Assembly: GCA_003233255.1 (NCBI GenBank)
Contig: QILH01000102.1
Coordinates: 1-9,652, forward strand
From: Gammaproteobacteria bacterium
Lineage (GTDB): Bacteria; Pseudomonadota; Gammaproteobacteria; UBA6429; Thiohalophilaceae
DNA: 9,652 nucleotides
Direction: 5' to 3'
In this document: piece by piece, positions 6,235-9,652 of the stretch
Position numbering within the stretch: position 1 is the first letter of the stretch
How the letters are laid out: the number at the start of each line of letters is the position of its first letter
Program-made: the position numbers and the translations under genes
Notes under the pieces: model-generated
What the model was told of the DNA's origin: nothing
Seen by the model: only the letters and a program-made list of their open reading frames with translations
Database searches by the model: none

Positions 6235-7565
6235 CGGGTATTTTTTAGGCGCGCATACAAATCATGTTCGTCGCTATTTATAATCTCAACATTAATAAAG
6301 TCACCGACCTTAATGGTTTGGCGGGTTTCTGTTTCTATTATGACGACACCATCGATATCAGGTGCATCGGCAAAGGAACGGGCAATGATATTGCCGGACT
6401 CTTCCACATCATCAACCAGCACAGTTTGTAAGCTTCCGATCTTATTTTTTAATTTATTAGCGCTAATCTCGGCCTGTTTTAACATAAAACGTTCAAGACG
6501 ATCCTGTTTGGTTTCTTCGTCGACATGATTGTCCAGTTTATTCGCTTCAGCGCCTTCAACCTCGGAATACATGAAACAACCCACCCGATCGAGTTGCGCT
6601 GACTCTAAAAAATCTAACAATTCATTAAAATGTGTTTCGGTTTCGCCTGGAAAGCCAACAATAAACGTTGAACGAATGGTTATATCTGAACAGATCTCAC
6701 GCCATCGTTCGATTCGTCGTAAAACATTCTCGCTATTAGCCGGGCGTTTCATTAATTTTAAAATGTCTGGACTGGCATGTTGGAAAGGAATATCCAGATA
6801 GGGTAGTATTTTTTTGTCGGCCATTAATGGAATAACCCGATCTACATGCGGATAGGGATAGACATAATGTAAGCGCACCCATATTCCAAATTGTGACAGG
6901 GCCTGTGCCAAATCAGTCATGTGGGTTTTAAGAGGTTGTCCCTGCCAGAAACTCGGTCGGTATTTAACATCAACACCATACGCACTGGTATCCTGTGAGA
7001 TAACTAACAATTCTTTAACACCAGATTGCACGAGGTTACTGGCTTCCTGCATGACGTCCTCGATTGGACGACTAACCAGATCGCCACGCAGGCTTGGGAT
7101 AATACAAAAGCGACAGCGGTGATTACAGCCTTCAGAAATCTTTAGATAAGCATAGTGTCGGGGAGTGAGCTTTACGCCCTGCTTTGGAACCAGATCAACA
7201 AACGGATCATGCGGTTTGGGCAGGTGTTGATGAATGTGTTGCATTACTTCCTGCTGGGCATGTGGGCCCGTTATCGCCAGCACGTTGGGATGAGTTTGTT
7301 TAACGATATCTCCTTTGGCACCCAGACAGCCCGTCACGATCACCTTACCGTTTTCGGCGAGTGCTTCGCCAATCGTATCAAGCGATTCGGCGATGGCGTC
7401 ATCGATAAATCCACAGGTATTGACCACGACCAGATCGGCGGATTGAAAATCCGGCACCAGTTCATAGCCTTCAGCTCGAATTTGAGTGAGGATATTTTCA
7501 GAATCAACGAGGGCCTTTGGACATCCGAGGCTAATAAACCCTATTTTGGCTATGTTATTTGTCAT
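6231..7565 (-). CDS. rimO: Ribosomal protein S12 methylthiotransferase RimO
   Basis: RimO is a radical-SAM enzyme with two Fe-S clusters that adds a methylthio group to a conserved aspartate of ribosomal protein S12. In the 444 residues (E. coli 441) the N-terminal MTTase domain supplies cysteines C15 (LGCPKALVDSE), C51 (NTCGF) and C80 (TGCLGAK). The radical-SAM motif is C147-NHR-C151-RF-C154. A C-terminal TRAM domain covers about 375-440. LGCPKALVDSE separates RimO from the related tRNA enzyme MiaB. The frame is open up to 7673, but I place the start at the ATG at 7565: it gives the family N-terminus, and a TATAAT box lies between it and the longer starts. No Shine-Dalgarno is obvious. The gene is divergent from the cyclase gene and its TAG stop shares CTAG with the stop of the patatin-like gene. 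Confidence 0.97.
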   Translation of the reverse strand: MTNNIAKIGFISLGCPKALVDSENILTQIRAEGYELVPDFQSADLVVVNTCGFIDDAIAESLDTIGEALAENGKVIVTGCLGAKGDIVKQTHPNVLAITGPHAQQEVMQHIHQHLPKPHDPFVDLVPKQGVKLTPRHYAYLKISEGCNHRCRFCIIPSLRGDLVSRPIEDVMQEASNLVQSGVKELLVISQDTSAYGVDVKYRPSFWQGQPLKTHMTDLAQALSQFGIWVRLHYVYPYPHVDRVIPLMADKKILPYLDIPFQHASPDILKLMKRPANSENVLRRIERWREICSDITIRSTFIVGFPGETETHFNELLDFLESAQLDRVGCFMYSEVEGAEANKLDNHVDEETKQDRLERFMLKQAEISANKLKNKIGSLQTVLVDDVEESGNIIARSFADAPDIDGVVIIETETRQTIKVGDFINVEIINSDEHDLYARLKNTR

Positions 7566-7598
7566 TAAAAGATGGCTATTAATTGAAATCGGGCTGCA

Positions 7599-7627
7599 AT
7601 TATAGCGATATCGTACACATATGTATT
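7599..7627 (-). promoter_or_regulatory. Probable sigma-70 promoter of rimO
   Basis: On the - strand a perfect TATAAT (7604-7599) lies 33 nt before the rimO ATG. With a 17-nt spacer the -35 hexamer is AATACA (7627-7622), sharing only the last three bases with TTGACA. Initiation near 7591 would give a leader of about 26 nt. The position excludes the longer rimO starts. An 8-bp palindrome ACATATGT (7617-7624) overlaps the -35 region and could be an operator half-site or chance. Confidence 0.45.
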
Positions 7628-7632
7628 GAGTA

Positions 7633-9006
7633 ATGAGCAAGCTATCCGCTATAAATGGTATGCAGCTATTCACAACAGAAACTCAATCACATCGACGGGC
7701 ATTAGTGATTGAACCTACCTTGCTGTGCCAGGGTATTTACAGTCAGGTGCTCAAGGGTTTGAATTTTGAAGTCGAGATTGTCAGTAACGGGCATGATGCT
7801 CTGCAGCGCATAAAGTCAGAAGCATTCGGCCTGATATTTCTTGCGATGGATTTGCCGGATACAGAAGGTTCTTCGTTGTGTGCTAAATTGCGAGCCTTGC
7901 CGCAGTCAATGAATATTCCAATTGTTATGTTAAATTCGGATGAGAGCGACATGTCTTCGCAAAAAGCATTAGTCTCTGGGGCTACCGAAGTCTTTCACAC
8001 GAGTGAACTAAAAGAGCTATCAACGTATCTTGAACATTTTATTTCTCATATGGGTACAGATCAGTTTGTGTATGGAAAAATACTTTACATTGAAGAGCAA
8101 CTGCCAGAGGCAATGTCGACTCAGCAGCTGTTAGAAAATGAGGGCTATGAGGTAAAGCATTTTACCAATGCAGATGATGCTTACAATGAATTACTTGCCG
8201 GGCATTATGATCTGATTCTGACCAATATTATGTTGCGAGGCAAAAAAACAGGTTATACTTTTATTCGTGAGGTACAGAAATTATCAGGTCGACTCTCAGA
8301 AATACCGATACTGGCTATATCAGCCATCAACAATATTCAACGTAAAATAGAATTGCTAAATTCTGGCGTGAGTGACTATATTCAAAAACCGGTGCTGGAC
8401 GAAGAGCTTTTAGCGCGAGTACAGAACCTGGTTAATATGCGCCACTTGTTAGATCAAGTTGAACATCAGCGCACTGAGATGCGTGAGCTGGCGATGCATG
8501 ATCAGTTGACAAAATTGTACAATCGACATTTTTTAATGGATATCGGCCCTAAAAAAATTCAGGAGGCACAACGTCATAATGTGCCGATTAGTTTTTTTAT
8601 GATCGATCTGGATTATTTTAAAGAAATAAACGATAGCTTTGGACATGCAATGGGCGATCAGGTGCTGAAAAAAGTAGCCTTAACCTTGAGTGAGTTATGT
8701 CGTGTTGAAGATTTATGCGCTCGTTTTGGTGGTGAAGAATTTGTGATGATGTTAAGTCATTGCGATCATAATAATGCAATGAACAAGGCTGAATTAATTC
8801 GTGAGGCCATAGCGGTGATGGAAATTGAAAATATAAACATAACGGCGAGTATTGGCGTTGCCACCCTCGAGCCTAACGCGGATGCTGATTTTGATAGTTT
8901 ATTTGCAGCAGCCGATAAGGCTGTTTATATGGCAAAAGAAATGGGACGAAACAGGATTGAAGTTGAGAGAACAGGAAAAATAATTAATTCTCTGAAAAAG
9001 GTTTAA
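7633..9006 (+). CDS. REC-REC-GGDEF diguanylate cyclase with degenerate receiver domains
   Basis: A 457-residue soluble protein predicted to make cyclic di-GMP from GTP. Domain order: REC1 about 22-136, REC2 about 148-268, a probable coiled-coil signalling helix about 262-288, and GGDEF about 289-447. The cyclase domain looks active: metal-binding D325 in FFMIDLDYFKEIND, GGEEF at 366-370, and an I-site R357-x-x-D360 five residues before it, implying product inhibition. The architecture resembles PleD, but both receivers are altered. In REC1 the acceptor position (LIFLAMDLPD) is Ala71, the acidic pair reads EP, and the usual lysine is absent. In REC2 the acceptor (LILTNIML) is Asn198, while the EE pair (154-155), S230 and K252-P253 remain. 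The N-terminus is uncertain, because the ATG at 7633 has only a weak GAG nearby. It diverges from rimO and overlaps cca by 23 nt tail to tail. Confidence 0.93.
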   Translation: MSKLSAINGMQLFTTETQSHRRALVIEPTLLCQGIYSQVLKGLNFEVEIVSNGHDALQRIKSEAFGLIFLAMDLPDTEGSSLCAKLRALPQSMNIPIVMLNSDESDMSSQKALVSGATEVFHTSELKELSTYLEHFISHMGTDQFVYGKILYIEEQLPEAMSTQQLLENEGYEVKHFTNADDAYNELLAGHYDLILTNIMLRGKKTGYTFIREVQKLSGRLSEIPILAISAINNIQRKIELLNSGVSDYIQKPVLDEELLARVQNLVNMRHLLDQVEHQRTEMRELAMHDQLTKLYNRHFLMDIGPKKIQEAQRHNVPISFFMIDLDYFKEINDSFGHAMGDQVLKKVALTLSELCRVEDLCARFGGEEFVMMLSHCDHNNAMNKAELIREAIAVMEIENINITASIGVATLEPNADADFDSLFAAADKAVYMAKEMGRNRIEVERTGKIINSLKKV

Positions 9007-9652
9007 TGGCCATTTTAATCGATTTTATTCGTTGTTGGGTTAATTCGTCCGCTATTGCTTCGCCCTTAAAGCCACGCTCTATTATAGGTTGAGTTTTAAT
9101 AGCAGCGGCAGCATCAAATGCGGCCTGTAACAGTGCAGGTTGTTCCATTTTTTTATCTTCGTAACCTGGACGACCACGTGCATCGGCTTCACAGGCTAAT
9201 AAGAATATTTGAAAACGTTCTGGCCGTCTGAATCCATCCAGTGCTTTGATTAATTTTAGTATCGTATTGGCACGTAGTTCTTTGGCGCGGTGAAACTGTA
9301 AATGATGGCGAGTGACCTGTACCGCAATCTCACGATAGTCTTTTGGAACCTTCAGGCGATCTGACAAGGCCTTGACCAGAGGGACGCCTTTTTCTTCATG
9401 TCCACGGTGCGATGGTAATTCATCTTTGGGGGTGATGGCCTTGCCCAGGTCATGGGTCATGGCGGCATAACGAACGCGAGTATCCGTCGATAGTTTAGCA
9501 GCCTGCTCCATTACCATTAAGGTATGAATACCGGTATCGATCTCGGGATGGTGCTCAGCGGGTTGCGGAACACCGAACAAAGCATCGATTTCCGGGAAAA
9601 TTCGAGCCAGTGCGCCACAGTCGCGCAATACTTGCAGGAAGCGGGCGGGGGC
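8984..9652 (-). CDS. cca: Multifunctional CCA protein (tRNA nucleotidyltransferase with HD domain), C-terminal part
   Basis: The 222 residues in the window match the C-terminal half of gammaproteobacterial Cca, which adds or repairs the CCA end of tRNA and in this class carries an HD phosphohydrolase domain with phosphatase and phosphodiesterase activities. Seen directly: the block LRDCGALARIFPEIDALFGV, then HHPEIDTGIHTLMVMEQA, the metal-binding HD in MTHDLGKAITP, a further histidine-rich SHRGHEEKG, CEADARGRPG, and the terminal GFKGEAI. The reading frame is open to the window edge (starting APARFLQV), so the N-terminal nucleotidyltransferase head with its GxD motif lies outside; full-length relatives are about 410 residues. 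The TTG at 9628 is an internal leucine codon, not a start. The 3' end overlaps the cyclase gene by 23 nt in convergent orientation with no intrinsic terminator in between. Confidence 0.95.
   Translation of the reverse strand, partial: APARFLQVLRDCGALARIFPEIDALFGVPQPAEHHPEIDTGIHTLMVMEQAAKLSTDTRVRYAAMTHDLGKAITPKDELPSHRGHEEKGVPLVKALSDRLKVPKDYREIAVQVTRHHLQFHRAKELRANTILKLIKALDGFRRPERFQIFLLACEADARGRPGYEDKKMEQPALLQAAFDAAAAIKTQPIIERGFKGEAIADELTQQRIKSIKMAIKPFSEN

Noticed and set aside
7155..7568. 137-codon + strand frame inside rimO
   Set aside because: It is antisense to well-conserved RimO sequence and shows no family motif of its own; it is a shadow frame.
7566..7673. Longer rimO form of 480 residues starting inside the cyclase gene
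   Set aside because: The extra 36 residues do not resemble the RimO N-terminus, the extension overlaps the divergent gene, and a TATAAT box lies between the long start and the ATG at 7565.

Overview
This 9.65 kb window looks like ordinary chromosomal DNA from a gammaproteobacterium. The evidence is the gene content: adjacent cmoA and cmoB (wobble-uridine modification), rimO, uppP, an RssA-type patatin protein, and a Cca protein with an HD domain in the E. coli style. By eye the base composition is moderately AT-rich, and the longest gene-free stretch is strongly so. I cannot name a genus. There is no transposase, integrase, CRISPR array, tRNA or rRNA that I can support.

Layout. Positions 1-3556 hold five genes on the + strand, packed tightly enough to be one operon: the 3' part of a MidA/COG1565 methyltransferase, uppP, a VanZ-family membrane gene, cmoA and cmoB. 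The uppP/vanZ and vanZ/cmoA junctions each overlap by 14 nt. A GNAT acetyltransferase (3565-4041, - strand) converges on cmoB. Then comes about 800 bp without an intact gene (4042-4843). It holds a convincing - strand intrinsic terminator, an AT-rich palindrome, a 10-bp inverted repeat and short coding-like frames that may be remnants of a decayed gene. A small three-helix membrane protein (4844-5158, - strand) faces away from a patatin-like hydrolase (5284-6234, + strand), which converges on rimO (6231-7565, - strand). rimO is divergent from a REC-REC-GGDEF diguanylate cyclase (7633-9006, + strand). The window closes with the 3' part of cca (- strand), which runs off the right edge and overlaps the cyclase gene tail to tail.

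Functional themes. Translation and RNA maturation dominate: CmoA makes carboxy-SAM, CmoB transfers its carboxymethyl group to tRNA U34, RimO methylthiolates ribosomal protein S12, and Cca repairs tRNA 3' ends. UppP recycles the undecaprenyl carrier for the envelope, and its overlap with vanZ suggests a shared expression programme. The most unusual gene is the cyclase: its GGEEF active site and RxxD inhibitory site look intact, but both receiver domains lack the phospho-acceptor aspartate (Ala71 and Asn198), so it is unlikely to be a classical phosphorylation-activated enzyme. I found no clear new defence, mobile or biosynthetic system.
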